A stretch of 64,000 bases of DNA from Epiperipatus broadwayi (Eukaryota > Onychophora > Udeonychophora > Euonychophora > Peripatidae), in NCBI GenBank assembly GCA_028023455.1, contig JAQFVV010012496.1, positions 1,428,001 to 1,492,000 of the forward strand, written 5' to 3'. The first letter of the stretch is position 1; each line of letters starts with the position of its first letter. Under the pieces are notes generated by a model. It did not search any database. It saw nothing but the letters and a program-made list of their open reading frames with translations, and had not been told where the DNA came from. Both the position numbers and the translations under genes were made by a program. Of the stretch, positions 23,040 through 34,200 are shown one piece after another.

Positions 23040-24370
23040 ACGAATTGTAGGTTTGTGTGAAAAAAGGGAAAAGGAAAAATGGTAGTAGAACCAAAACATA
23101 TTGTAAAAAATCAACTCTGCCTAATGCTATACTACTACTAATAAATAAAATAAAAAAGCATATAATATTAAAATACTAGCAAAATAACAAACATAGTAAA
23201 ATACTACCATTACCATGGTTTTGCTTATGTCAAAAACAATAAAACACATTTACATATTTTCGACTAAACATTTCTGTAACTCATTTCAAATACCAACAAT
23301 CCTTAATATCAACGAATACTTCTAATAACTCTACTTTTGATTATGGACTTAAAATAGTATATAAAAATTAAATCTTGGCCGTCTTTCAGAATCTGACATA
23401 ATACCTAAACTTCATTTTGACAATAAATTCATTATATTACTTATTTATAATCCTAACATTTCAAATATCAATTCTTACAATATATTTCACCTCAAACGGA
23501 CTGATATGCTCAATCATGTAAAATAATACGTTTGATAGGATAATTTTCCACTTGATTTTCCCAGAAAATTAGTTACACCTTCAAAATCATTTCTTCTACA
23601 ATAATCTAATGATATTCAAATTTATTATCTGTATTATTAAAAATAATCCACTCAATATCACTACATTTGGTAAGCCATACATATAAGCATAAGTATTAAT
23701 GGATATCGAAATTTTACGAAAAAGTCTTACATAGGATTTCATCTCTTCACTAAAACAGAATGCATAAAATTCATTTACACTGATAATGACTTCTCAAAAT
23801 AGAAAAGTTTCTCTGTAAGGATATGAAATATGGGAAATCTTTTTCAAATATTGGATCCAAAAGAGAGTATGCCAATTTTTAATCTTAATTACAGTAAATG
23901 ATCCTGTAATCTGATTACGACCTTTTGCAATAATAGACTGATATCCAATCCAACCTCTCATATTATTTAAGACTAATTTTGAATCATAGATTAACATATT
24001 TTCTTCATTTATTTAAGGATAGATAAAAATTAATTTATAAAAATAAACTTGGAAAAGTAACTGACACTACTTGGGGTTATGATGCAAATATAATGTGGCC
24101 TTACTTGGAGAAAGTTTTTACATTAATCTTCGGGACAGTCAGTCAAACAATACTATAAGAAATATCGCTTGTACTCTCATCTACTCCTTTTTTGTGTGTG
24201 CTTCATAAATAGAATTTATCAAGCATTGATCTATTTAAATGTGAGCAAACACAAACTAAGAATCCATATAGTGGTAGTGACTGCCAAATTTATGGCCACA
24301 GTGGCAGAATTAAAGGCTTTATTAAAGATAATAGCGAATCTATTTCCTGTTTAAAATCTCTGCAGATTAA
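23040..24370. other. No recognised feature
   Basis: AT-rich sequence. Short ORFs (23794-23997 minus, 24169-24354 plus) show no family features. Confidence 0.4.
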
Positions 24371-24371
24371 A

Positions 24372-24580
24372 ACAAGCAAAACTCTGCATACAGTAGTGCC
24401 ACTCAGTGCAAGCCAGAGTAATCAATGGATGCCAGAAGGCTTGTGCATAAAATTCCTATCTAGTGCTGACTCATCCAATATCCCCAAACTAGTTTCTGGC
24501 TTGTGACCTTCATCAGTGAGGAGCCTTGGATCTAAGAGCATTGCACCTAGATCTTAGAATCTAATGCAACCCCCCAACAG
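24372..24580 (+). repeat. Fold-back family R2, one arm
   Basis: It begins near attaaaacaagcaaaactctg and runs through cagtagtgccactcagtgca, ggatgccagaaggcttgtgc, atccaatatccccaaactag and cttcatcagtgagg. It ends shortly after the centre, so the second arm is missing. Confidence 0.8.
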
Positions 24581-24771
24581 CCATATTTTATTTCTACTTA
24601 ACTACAAAACCATGAGAATAAAATTGAAAACACAATAATATTTTCAATCGAAATTCATTAGCTTATATAGTCATATAAGTCTGAACTCAGTTCAGTACCC
24701 ATACATTTTGGTGTCTTTGGTTCTTTAATAACCATAACCACCACTATCCTATTAGGCAGGATTGGTGTTAA

Positions 24772-25055
24772 ACCACTAAACATCACATGATCACTATTTC
24801 TTATGCTTGCTCATAACTGTAATTAAAACAGGCAAAACTCTCCGTACAGTAGTGCCACTCAGTGCAAGCCAGAGTACCTAGTCTGAGGATATTGGACGAG
24901 TAGGCACTAGAAAGAGATTTTATGTACAAGCCTTCTGGCATCCATTGATTACTCTGGTTTGTACTGAGTGGCACTATTGTATAGAGAATTTTGCCTGTTT
25001 TAATAACAGTTATGAGCAAGCATAAGAAATACTAATCATGTGATGTTTAGTGGCC
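24772..25055. repeat. Fold-back family R2, complete short form
   Basis: Outer arms aaaccactaaacatcacatg and catgtgatgtttagtgg enclose inner arms taaaacaggcaaaactctc and agaattttgcctgtttta. The centre is internally deleted relative to the other copies. Arms are about 110 bp. No clear TSD was found. Confidence 0.8.
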
Positions 25056-25149
25056 CTGCAGATTACTTTATAATATTTTGTTAATAGTTAAATTGCCAAA
25101 AAAAAAGTCCATATATTTAGTAAATAAATAAATAATAATGACAATTGGA

Positions 25150-25560
25150 TTTAAACCACTAAACATCACATGATCACCATTCTTTATGCTTTCACAAAAC
25201 TGTTTACACAGAGGCTAAACTCCCCATACAGTAGCACCACTCAGTGCAAGCAGGAGTAATCAATGGATGCAAGAAGGTTTGTGCACAAAATCCCTATCTA
25301 GTGCCTACTCATCCAATATCCCCAGACTAGTTTTTAGCTTGTGGCTTTCATTAGTGAGGTGGCTGCTGGAAGGTTGCATTAGATCCGAAGATCTAGTTGC
25401 AGTGTTCTCAGATCCAAGACTCCTCACTGATGAAAGCCACAAGCTAGAAATTAGTCTGGGGATATTGGATTAGTAGGCACTAGATAGGGATTTTATGCAC
25501 AAACCTTCTTGCATTCATTGGTTACCCTGTGTGGAGAGTTTGCCTCTGTGAAGACAACTG
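25150..25560. repeat. Fold-back family R2, long form
   Basis: Arms of about 150 bp carry actccccatacagtagcacc, atggatgcaagaaggtttgt and atatccccagactag. Their complements follow at the right in reverse order. The loop holds ttgcattagatccgaagatc. The outer left flank repeats aaaccactaaacatcacatg from the neighbouring copy. The ORF at 25267-25473 lies within it and is not a gene. Confidence 0.85.
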
Positions 25561-26235
25561 GATTTATGGACTCAGTTCTGGCTTTTTACTCCTGCTTACA
25601 CAGATGCCATTAAACTACAGTAATACACAGTTTTCTCCTCTTATTAAACATTAAATTCATTGCTATTCTTTTCGTTCTTGTTTGTCATCAATTGACTGAA
25701 ACGTTTCTAACGTTGGCTAAAGAAAAGGTTTGTAATATGTATTTATTTTTATTAACATAGCTAAACATGCTATTGACGTAGAACATCAGATTCATAGTAC
25801 TCGATGAGGTACGGTTTATCGCTAAATGTAAACTATTATGAGTCATGTGCTGTTTTATTGTTATTTACAAATTCATCATTTTAATCAAACACAATTTTAT
25901 ATTTATATTCTTCTTAGATTTAAAATGCACAATAACAACAAAATATAATAAGTGTTCAAACAAAAAAACAAAGATCTTTGCATATCAATTACTTAATTAA
26001 ACTAAATTTTTAATTTAAAAGTATAATACAATTAAACATACACTTTACAGGAGGAAAAAAAACCCTATTTATATATATAAATGAAAAGTTAGAATATTTT
26101 TAAATAGTAGCATATAAATGAATGATAATTAATAAAAAAAAAATGTATAATTCACTTAGTCTTAACTCTGTTAAAATATCTGTTTTTAATCTCTACTAAT
26201 ATTTAATACAGTAAATATGCTTTCACAAATATACA
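25561..26235. other. No recognised feature
   Basis: AT-rich sequence with poly-A stretches. Confidence 0.4.
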
Positions 26236-26239
26236 CATA

Positions 26240-26619
26240 CATATAATATGAAACATCAAAATCATAAAGCTAGTCAAACTAGTCAATAAATAATCAAAAT
26301 TACTCCAAATTCACAACTATACCAGCCTAGCCAAAAAATAAACTCAAAAACCTCTCAAGTGTAAAGACCAACAAAATAACATTTTCAAACTAGACATCAC
26401 CCACAATTCCACTTACCTCCTATACTGCCTTAATATTAAAAGAACTTTTAAATAAGTTAATTGTTTCAGAATCATAAATTTTTAAAAATATTTTTTGACT
26501 TCTTTTTATTTCATTTCTCTCAAAGAAGATAGTTTCATCAAAATTAATAGTGTTTGTACTTGAGAATGATAAACTGAAAGAATTGGTAAAGGAGTTTAAT
26601 TGTTTTGATCCTTCTATAC
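26240..26619 (-). pseudogene. Penelope-like GIY-YIG 3' fragment, interrupted by a hAT MITE
   Basis: The minus strand encodes INFDETIFFERNEIKR and continues with KIYDSETINLFKSSFNIKAV. This matches the C-terminal GIY-YIG region of the PLE copies at 29.8 and 44.3 kb (pattern F-x-E-x-x-x-K-R and a conserved NLF/NLM-SFN segment). The 3' untranslated part (26240-26420) matches the reverse complement of 30010-30200 closely, including gtggaattgtggg. The upstream side is cut at 26620 by the MITE. Confidence 0.7.
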
Positions 26620-27135
26620 CAGTGTTCTTCAACCCTTGGTTTGCGGCCCGGTGCCGGCAGGTCCACGTGCTAGACGGGCAGTAAAAAGTTTGTAATAATA
26701 AATAAGAGTTTAAACTTTTAATTAATATAGCCAGTTTTTATTTATTTTTTCATCTCATTTTTACCCAATTAAAAAAAAAGAAAACAGAACGAAAACAAAA
26801 TCTAATCAATCATTCATAAATTAATTTGTTTTTCTAGTTATCACAGATGTTTATGGGGGGAGGGGTAGAATTACATTTTTTATTACTTTTCTAAAAAAAT
26901 TTTAAAAAAAGGTTTTTTTTATATAAGCTCCATATATATATAAAACTTTATCTTATATATTTAACATTGTTGTTTTGATCAGTTATAACAATTATGCTTA
27001 TCTTTAAGAAAATTTATCTATAGACTTCTGCCGGTCTGCGAAATCTTCTCCTTATTTTTGCTGGTCCGCGCGGAACCTTATCCTTATTTTTACCGGTCCG
27101 CAGGTATGAAAAGGTTGAAGACCACTGTTCTATAC
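26612..27135. mobile_element. 508-bp hAT MITE with perfect 8-bp TSD
   Basis: The element 26620-27127 is bounded by ttctatac on both sides (26612-26619 and 27128-27135). Terminal inverted repeats are cagtgttcttcaaccctt at the left and, read inward from the right, cagtggtcttcaaccttt. Subterminal GC-rich blocks contain repeated ccggtccgc-like motifs, for example near 27033, 27060 and 27096. There is no transposase. It sits inside the PLE remnant and is therefore younger than it. Confidence 0.9.
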
Positions 27136-27580
27136 GATATGTTGTAGAGGGGAGGAGGGTTAAATTTTGTTAAATTAAATTTTTTTGATCTATTGGTGAT
27201 TAGAAATGCAAAGACTAATTGCTTGGAATGTAGTTATTATGTTACAAATAAAGAGATAAGGTCTATAATTAAACCTGATAGCTCTCAATCTGTATCTTAA
27301 GGAATTCCAGTTACAGAAATAAGAGAATAAATAACCAATGGGACAGCTTTGTTTCAAAAAGGTCAATTTTAGAAAAGATTATTTAAATATTGGCTATTGG
27401 GCTAAATTGTTAAAAGTAGTTTATTTAATAGTAATAATATTTGTAGTGATGTAAAGGATAAAGAAAAATATGATTTTATTTCTTTGTATTGTGTATTTAG
27501 CCACAACAGGTGAAGGGTGAACCACAATTAATAAATAAAACAAAATTTAGTACTAAAGATTTATTATAAGTTATACAAAA
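27136..27580. other. Unassigned sequence between MITE and RTE copy
   Basis: It may be the continuation of the interrupted PLE. The plus strand has a 33-codon stop-free stretch near 27203 containing TNCLECSYYVTNKEIRSII. I cannot match this to a family. Confidence 0.3.
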
Positions 27581-28907
27581 CTAGAATATATCATCATCAT
27601 CAACCACTATCAATCCACTGCAGGATGAAGGTCTCTCCAAGTTCAATCCATTTTCTCCGATCTTTAGCTTCTCTTCTCCACATCATCCCTGCACATTTCC
27701 TTATTTCATCCATCCATCTCAGATGTGGTCTCTTTCTGGGTCTTTTACAATCTCTTGGAATCCCGTTTAAGATTTCAATTGTCCATCTATTATCATCTCT
27801 TCTAGCAATATGTCCAGCCCAACTCCAGTCTTTTAATTTTTGCAATGAGGTCAGTAACACCTGTTTGTTCTCTTAACCATATATTGCATTTTCAATCCCT
27901 TCTTGTTACTCCCAACATGCATTTTCCATACTTCTTTGAGTGGTCAGAAGTCTCTGTATTGCTCTTCTATTAAGTGTCCAAGTCTCAGATCCATAAGTAA
28001 GAACTGGTAAAACACATTTATTAAAAACCTTCCTTTTCAATCTCATAGGCATATTTCCTTTTAGTAACAAGTCATTTCTACCAAAAGCACTCCAGCAAAT
28101 TTAATTCTATGATTAATTTCATCCATTATATTTCCATCTGTATGACCTAGGTATTTGTAACTGTTAACTTCTTCTAACTTATCATAATCAATCTTTATTT
28201 TCATATGTTGAGAAAATCCAATAAACATTACTTTAGACTTTTTGACATTTATCTTTAGTCATACTTTCCTACTTTCATCTGAACTCCTGCAACATTTCCT
28301 GCAGCTCTAAAGCATTATTTGCAAAAACAATTACATCATCTGCAAAATCTAAATGATTTAAATAATTTCCATTTACTTTCACTCCTTTAGCTTCCCATTT
28401 TAATCCACAAAATACTTCTTGCAGCACTGCTGTAAAAGGTTTTGAAGATATGGAGTCACCCTGTCTTACACACTTCTCAATGTTGACTTTGCCAGTATCA
28501 TTATGTAATCTAATTGTTGCTGTTGCATTTTTATAAATATTCTTTAAAATATGACAACATCCTGGATGTATACCTTGATGATCCAATATTTTAATCACTG
28601 AAGAAATATTTATAGAATCAAATGCCTTTTCATAATCTACAAATCCAAAGCATAATAGCAACTCATATTCATGTGTCCTTTCTATAACTTCTCTCAATAC
28701 ATGGATATGATCTACTGTACTAAAACCACTTTTAAATCCAGCTTGTTCTCTTGGTTGGTGGAAATCCAGTGTTTTCTGTATACGAGTTGTAATTATCTTA
28801 GTAAAAATTTTGTATAAACTGATAAAAGACTGATAGGTCTGTAATTTCTAATGTCTTCTTTATCACCTTTTTTAAATATTAATATTAATACTGCATTCTA
28901 GAATATA
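27581..28907 (-). mobile_element. 5'-truncated RTE-like LINE copy with 10-bp TSD
   Basis: The copy 27591-28897 (1307 bp) lies between ctagaatata at 27581-27590 and 28898-28907. It carries only the 3' part of the element at 49787-53073, ending in the same (atg)n-type tail (seen here as tcatcatcatcaacc). Minus-strand ORF pieces include RT motif A ([11 protein letters not shown]), motif B (VRQGDSIS), FADD and the C-terminal [14 protein letters not shown]. Frameshifts and a disrupted region at about 27870-28270 break the frame. The last 80 residues differ from the intact copy at only a handful of positions. Confidence 0.92.
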
Positions 28908-28909
28908 TA

Positions 28910-29640
28910 TATATATACAAGTTTAAATATAATTAATATATGCAGACAAATAAATGATCATGGAGTTCTAAAAATCTTTAAACACTCTTTCAATATAGTC
29001 CGACAATTACTATCTTATTATTGCCACTTTCCACAACTACGTTAAATAACTATAAGTTCCCCAAGTTAGAACCTAAGAGCCCTTTCGGCTTACATAAAAC
29101 AAAATAAGCTCAAGACAATCTGCTTTAAATACTAGTCGGATTTTTATACCTTCAGATTCTGAAACATCTGGGTTTATTTCCTCGTAGACATTGGCTGGTG
29201 AATTAACGACAATTCTCGTTGCGAGCACAATAGCACTTCACCAACACCAAGGAGAAAAAGAGCACTTAGATCCCCAATCCCAAGTTTTTATAGTCTTCAG
29301 TTTGATTGGTCTCTTATCAGCAATTTTCCATTCCTTAAAATCCCTCTGTGAAAACATTTAATTAATTTCACTTCCCGGATCGTAAGATTTTATCTTTACT
29401 CAACTTGGTTCAAAATTTGCTCTTCCGTTTATAGAAAACCTTTTAATTACGTAACTCTATTCATTTTCGTAGATCTATAACTCATTCCTAAAACTGTTTC
29501 CTTCTGGAGTATTCTTATTGCTATTTTTTATACTAAAATATTTATTGCAATTAAAATCCTACACTTCGGCATTTAAATTGCATTCTTACAGAATAGTACA
29601 TTAAAATAGTAATTTGTTTAGAAATAAGAAAATTGCTTGG
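28910..29640. other. No recognised feature
   Basis: A TA microsatellite follows the RTE copy. A slightly GC-richer patch at 29030-29300 has no ORF or repeat that I recognise. Confidence 0.4.
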
Positions 29641-29689
29641 AAAAGAGGTATTACTTTGAATAATTTATTAAATAATACAACTTTACCTT

Positions 29690-30205
29690 ATATGTGTGTT
29701 AGCGCAACTTAATTATAAATAATACAAAGGAAATTTTTGACAGAAAGACTATTTCCTAGAATAGTGTACATTATCCCTTGTTTTTGTAAGTATATATAGG
29801 TCAGACTAGTTTAAGGTTAAATGTAAGAATAAAGGTATATAAAAGTAAGGCTAGAAATAAATATCTTAGTTCTGCTTTATAAATCCATGAAAAAAATACA
29901 GGCCACACTGTTAATTTTAATGAAGCTAAAAATTGTCTTCTTTGAAAGGAATGAAATAAAAAAAAAAAAAGAATTAAAGATCTTTATTATTAAAAATTCT
30001 TTTAATATTAAGAGTGTATGGGAGGGAAGTGGAATTGTGGGTAATGTTTAGTATAAATATGTTATTTTGTAATTCTTTGCAATTGAGAAGTCTGCTTGTA
30101 GCAGTGAAACCATTGGTTGTGTTTTAGAGTTTATTTTTTTGGCAAGTCTGGTTGAGTTGTGAATTTGGGGTAATTTTGATTATATAATATTAAATATAAT
30201 TTATA
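29690..30205 (+). pseudogene. Penelope-like GIY-YIG 3' fragment, inverted relative to 26.2 kb
   Basis: The plus strand reads YIGQTSLRLNVRIKVYKSKA from about 29799, the diagnostic second half of a GIY-YIG core. NTGHTVNFNEAKIVFFERNE and a lysine run follow, then a 3' untranslated region matching the 26.2-kb copy in reverse. A stop precedes the YIG and further frameshifts follow. With the 26.2-kb fragment it forms an inverted pair about 3.5 kb apart. Confidence 0.75.
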
Positions 30206-31325
30206 TGTACCAAAAATACAAAATTGGATTTAATCTTATAAAATTTAATACATCATTTCTGGTAGCATTCTATTTTGCATATATATTTTTAATTCATTGT
30301 TAATTTTAAAAATGTTACCATTTAAAATTGATGTTGGATCAACATTCCATAACTAAAGGTATATTAAAATAGTTTACTCATTAAATTAACTGAAATACTT
30401 ATAAAATATGCCTTTTTGATTTTTTGTTAATCAAATTATTTTCAAAACGTACAATCAATAAAAGAGAATAAAGACATCATCAAAACAAAATCTCCCATTT
30501 GTAAGAGGCAACATGCTCTGAAATTCAATTCTGCTTTAATATAATTCTAGAAAGTTCTTTGCCAGTATGGACACAGCAATGGTTCTGGTTAATCATCTTA
30601 TAAATAAAGTTTAAAAAATTAAACATTAGAAATGGATTTGTAATTTTAAAGACAGTTTAAATAATATTAGCTATTATAAAATTATAGAAAGAAAATGATG
30701 ACAACGAATATAAAAAAAATATTTATAAAATCCTTATGATTAGAGGCTTTACTGACTCATTTCAAAATTTCCTTCAACCATAATTAAGAGGATTTAAAAC
30801 ATTTTTATTTATAAATTTTTTTTAGATAAATATCAAAGTGACAAATGGTACTTACATATTGCCAATGCCGTAATTGTGACTTTTTAATATGGCATTTTGC
30901 CGTCGCAAACACCCTCCCCACTGGAGAAAGGTACGGCATTTTGCCGCCGCAAACATACGCAGAAAATCTAATACATAAATATGTGACAAATTATCTATCA
31001 TGGAATTACATTCTAATGTTGAAAAAAAAAAGGCATTTTAAACATAAAAGAAAAAAAAATGGGCATGGGTTAGCTTATATAAAGAATAGAATAAGTGGCA
31101 TAATTATTGTGCATAGAAACAATATTATATTAATTAACTGTACAAATTAAAAATTTTCCATGATATTGAATCTACGGATATTTGATACCACATTAAATGC
31201 TATATCAAATGTGTAAAAAAATAATCTAGCATTTAGGATTGCAACACATCATAATTATCGACAGATAAGTATGGTCAAGAGAAAAAAAAATACAAATACT
31301 AATAAGTAACAATAATAAAGATTAG
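30206..31325. other. Mostly featureless, one short direct repeat
   Basis: AT-rich sequence. Near 30890 and 30935 the segment ggcattttgccg-cgcaaaca occurs twice, 44 bases apart, in an otherwise AT-rich background. The ORF spanning it (30845-31150) has no other protein-like feature. Confidence 0.4.
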
Positions 31326-31329
31326 TTTT

Positions 31330-32265
31330 TTGTAATGAGTAAGCAAACCAATTTGTAAAACATAAATATATTTATATATACAATACGCTGGTTCATTATA
31401 CTGTTCAAATAATATTTTGCAACAATGTCATTTAATTTCCGTAAACATTTCTGAGAGACGTCGACACTTTCCATTGTATTATATTCTCAACTATTATTAT
31501 TTTATATAATGAGCGTGCCAACAGCTCTTAACAAACTTTTCAGAACATCCCTATCCCCAAATCGGTTTCTAGCTCTGGTTTTCATCAGTGAGGCACTAGG
31601 ATATTCAAGTGTTAGATTTAAAATACCAGATCAAGCCCAGCACTTTATCTAATGTTTAACTATTAAGTATTTTAAATCTAATGCTTGAATAACCCAGCAC
31701 CTCACCAATGAAAGCCAGAGCTAAAAAGGAATTGTGATGTTCTGAAAAGCTTGTTAAGAGCTATCGGCATGCGCATTATATAACATTGGTAATACAAGCT
31801 TATTAAATTAAGTCACGTGATATGACTCGATTTACTTGCAATTATTCTCTATTATATCTTCCTAATGAAAGCAATTGATACTGCATGTCTTTAATGGTTT
31901 TAAAATAATCTTATAATATAAATAAGATCTTCCTTTACTACAAACATCATAATCAAAATCTATCACAATATATATTTATAGGAAATTTTTTTAAACAATC
32001 TCTTATTTTATGTAAGCAATCTAGTGAAGATATAATTTTCAATAGTGTACTGTATAGCATTGTATTGTTTAACCTTACAATTTGGGCATTATATTTTTAG
32101 AATTCCACAGCAATCTTAAACAAATTTTTCCAAATAATTTTATTTGTAAGCCAATAGAAGTTCTACGTTTCACTTCCATCGAATAAATTAGACAAAATGA
32201 TATAATATATAAACAGCCATTCACAAAAAAAAAAAAAGCATGGACATTCAATTCCAAAAGAAATA
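31330..32265 (-). pseudogene. LINE copy F, 3' part, interrupted by a fold-back
   Basis: On the minus strand the region 32260-32085 reads NLFDGSET then RTSIGLQIKLF, matching the LINE's post-RT LLYG-ETWT segment. Further on, 31440-31340 reads EQYNEPAYC then LQIGLLTHY, matching the C-terminal zinc-finger-like tail seen in copies B and D. An inverted-repeat element (31497-31787) lies between them. Multiple stops are present. Confidence 0.55.
31497..31787. repeat. Fold-back element related to R2
   Basis: Arms ttatataatgagcgtgcc and ggcatgcgcattatataa, then agctcttaacaa and ttgttaagagct, face each other. The centre shares tttctagctctgg and ttcatcagtgagg with R2 although the outer arms differ, so it is a distant relative. 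Confidence 0.75.
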
Positions 32266-32274
32266 AAAGGAGAA

Positions 32275-33207
32275 AAAAAAAATTTTAAATGAGTTTTGTG
32301 ATAGTTATACAAACCAATCTGTGAACTACAAATATGTCCACACATAGAACATGCTGGTCCAATTTATTTACGATGTTGTCTTTTTTTTTCCTTCCGAAAC
32401 ATAAATGTCACATGCTAGCACATTACTGTTATTAAAACAGGCAAAACTCTCCATACAGTTTTGTAGTTGAGATAAAAGGTGGCTGCTGGAGGGTTGCATT
32501 AGATCCTAAGATCTAGATGCAGTGCTTTCAGATCCAAAGCTCCTCACTGACGAAGACCACAAGCCAGAAACTAGTCTGGGGATATTGGATGAGTAGGCAC
32601 TGGATAGGGATTTTATGCACAAGCCTTCTGGCATCCATTGATTACTCTGGTTGGCACTGAGTGGCACTACTGTATGGAGAGTTTTGCCTGTTTTAATAAT
32701 TAGAAAGATAAAAGTCTTATTTTAGTTCTCCAATGTATTCTATTCTCTTCCATATCTCCCCAGTGTAAAGAATTGACATTGCACTTATTTAGAATGTCTT
32801 TGAGATAATCCTTATAATGTAGACGGGTCTAACTCTCCTACGAAATCCATGTTCGAGTTCACCATAAAACTCTTAGGAAGTCTTCCATCGCTCCTTCGTT
32901 TTACAGGTCTAATAGTGGACTCAATAGTATCATATTCCGCAAGCTGAAGAACATATTAATTAATTTTACGATCTTGACATTGTATTTTTAAAATTTTACA
33001 GTATCCTTAAATGAAACCAACACCTTTATTGCACCAAAAAGGTGCCCAGATTTCACATCCATACAATAAATTAGGAAAAATAGCTTTATATATAGCTAAC
33101 TTAGTGGCAGTAGTTATTTTCATTCCCAAGATGATATCATCCAGTTGCTGGGGATTTTCCTTCTGTATCTGGCCGATAAAGAACTTGAGTTTTTTGAATA
33201 TTAATTA
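32275..33207 (-). pseudogene. LINE copy B, 3' segment (downstream of the PLE insertion)
   Basis: Minus-strand reading from 33207: KTQVLYRPDTEGKSPATG (post-RT region), then LAIYKAIFPNLLYGCEIWAP, then NSLHWGDMEENRIHWRTK near 32740, then after the R2 insertion GPACSMCGHICSSQIGLYNY with KTH (a C-x2-H...H zinc-finger-like tail) at about 32355-32285. The order matches copy D. It is full of stops. The R2 fold-back lies between the WRTK and zinc-finger pieces. Confidence 0.7.
32425..32703. repeat. Fold-back family R2, inserted in LINE copy B
   Basis: Termini ttattaaaacaggcaaaact and agttttgcctgttttaataa are exact complements. One inner arm is deleted, leaving the loop (ttgcattagatcctaagatc) and the right arm (ctagtctggggatattggat, ccttctggcatccattgatt, gcactgagtggcactactg). 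Confidence 0.85.
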
Positions 33208-34200
33208 TATAGATATGATATGTGCTAACGATGCATACACACATAAAGCTGAGTTTTTCTAAATTCTTTATATATTACAATGATACAAAAATAATACGAA
33301 ATAAATATGTATAAATGTGACAGTGCTTTCAAGGGACACAAACCTCATAGTCTTAGTAATATTGTAACTAAAGAAAGTGGTTAACTGCAATGCAAATTTA
33401 TGCAAATGACTTTGTATTCCATTTCTTGGGTATGTTGTAACACGTCTTTTCTGTTGATGGTATAATTGTCCCTAGCAATAAAGCAAGCCTCTTTCACTTT
33501 TTCTTTTGAAGTCGTGTCATTCTCTGCAAATATCAACAGGATCCTGTGGTTGGCAATCATGTCCTGCTGAGCTGTGATGCTGGGTGAAAATTGAGTTGCA
33601 AGTCGGGTCTGTTATTGCTTTGTTGTACGAATATATATGTTGAAAAAGTCGCGTAGATAGTGAAGCTCTGGTCTCACCGAAGTATGAGGCTTGACAATTT
33701 GTCACAGGGCAGGCAATGTTGTACACCATTTGAGGTGTTTGCGAGGGTGGTAATCTGTCCTTGGTGTTGTTGATTAATTTGTCGGAGTTGGACAAGGTGA
33801 AAGCACAAATGGTACTTTTTATTAAAAATTGTACAATGTTTTTTATGCACATTAGGGAAGTATGGAAGTAATAGCCTTTGTTTATCAATATTAACTAGGG
33901 AAAGACACGTGCTACAACATATCCAAGAAATAGAAAACATAAAGTCATTTGCATAAATTTGCATCACAGTTAACCACTTTTTTTAGTTACAATATGGCTA
34001 TGACTATGAGGGCTGTGTCCCTTGAAAGCGCTCAGCCACACTTACACATATTTATTTCATATTATTTTTATATTATTGTAATATATAAAGAATTTAGAAA
34101 AAATTCATCTACGTGTGTATGCGCCTTTAGCGCAAATCATATTTATATAGTAGTATTTAACCACAAAGTTTAAACGTTTCGCTTATTTGAATATTAATTA
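33194..34200 (-). mobile_element. Penelope-like element insertion with 14-bp TSD, inverted terminal arms
   Basis: The direct repeats ttgaatattaatta at 33194-33207 and 34187-34200 flank the insertion. The LINE reading frame of copy B resumes exactly across them (LINIQ on one side, QKTQVL on the other). Inside, left (about 33212-33465) and right (about 33890-34140) arms are inverted repeats, for example gtggttaactgcaatgcaa against ttgcatcacagttaaccac. Between them lies GIY-YIG coding. Inverted pseudo-LTR arrangements of this sort are known for PLEs. No RT is present, so this is a truncated copy. Confidence 0.85.
33500..33888 (-). pseudogene. GIY-YIG endonuclease domain of the PLE insertion
   Basis: The 123-codon ORF (33517-33888) has MVYNIACPVTNCQASYFGET, the VY-x-I-x-C-x-x-C and YxGET halves of a PLE-type GIY-YIG domain including the CCHH-type cysteines. 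LSTRLFQHIYSY and HHSSAGHDC follow. After its stop, another frame continues with KSKEKVKEACFIARDNYTIN and RKD, the E-A-x-x-I and INR motifs. So the catalytic core is readable but the frame is broken once near the C-terminus. The domain would nick target DNA for retrotransposition. Confidence 0.85.

Noticed and set aside
27136-27580. Small cysteine-containing protein
   Set aside because: The stop-free stretch is short, lacks a start and neighbouring coding, and probably belongs to a decayed element.
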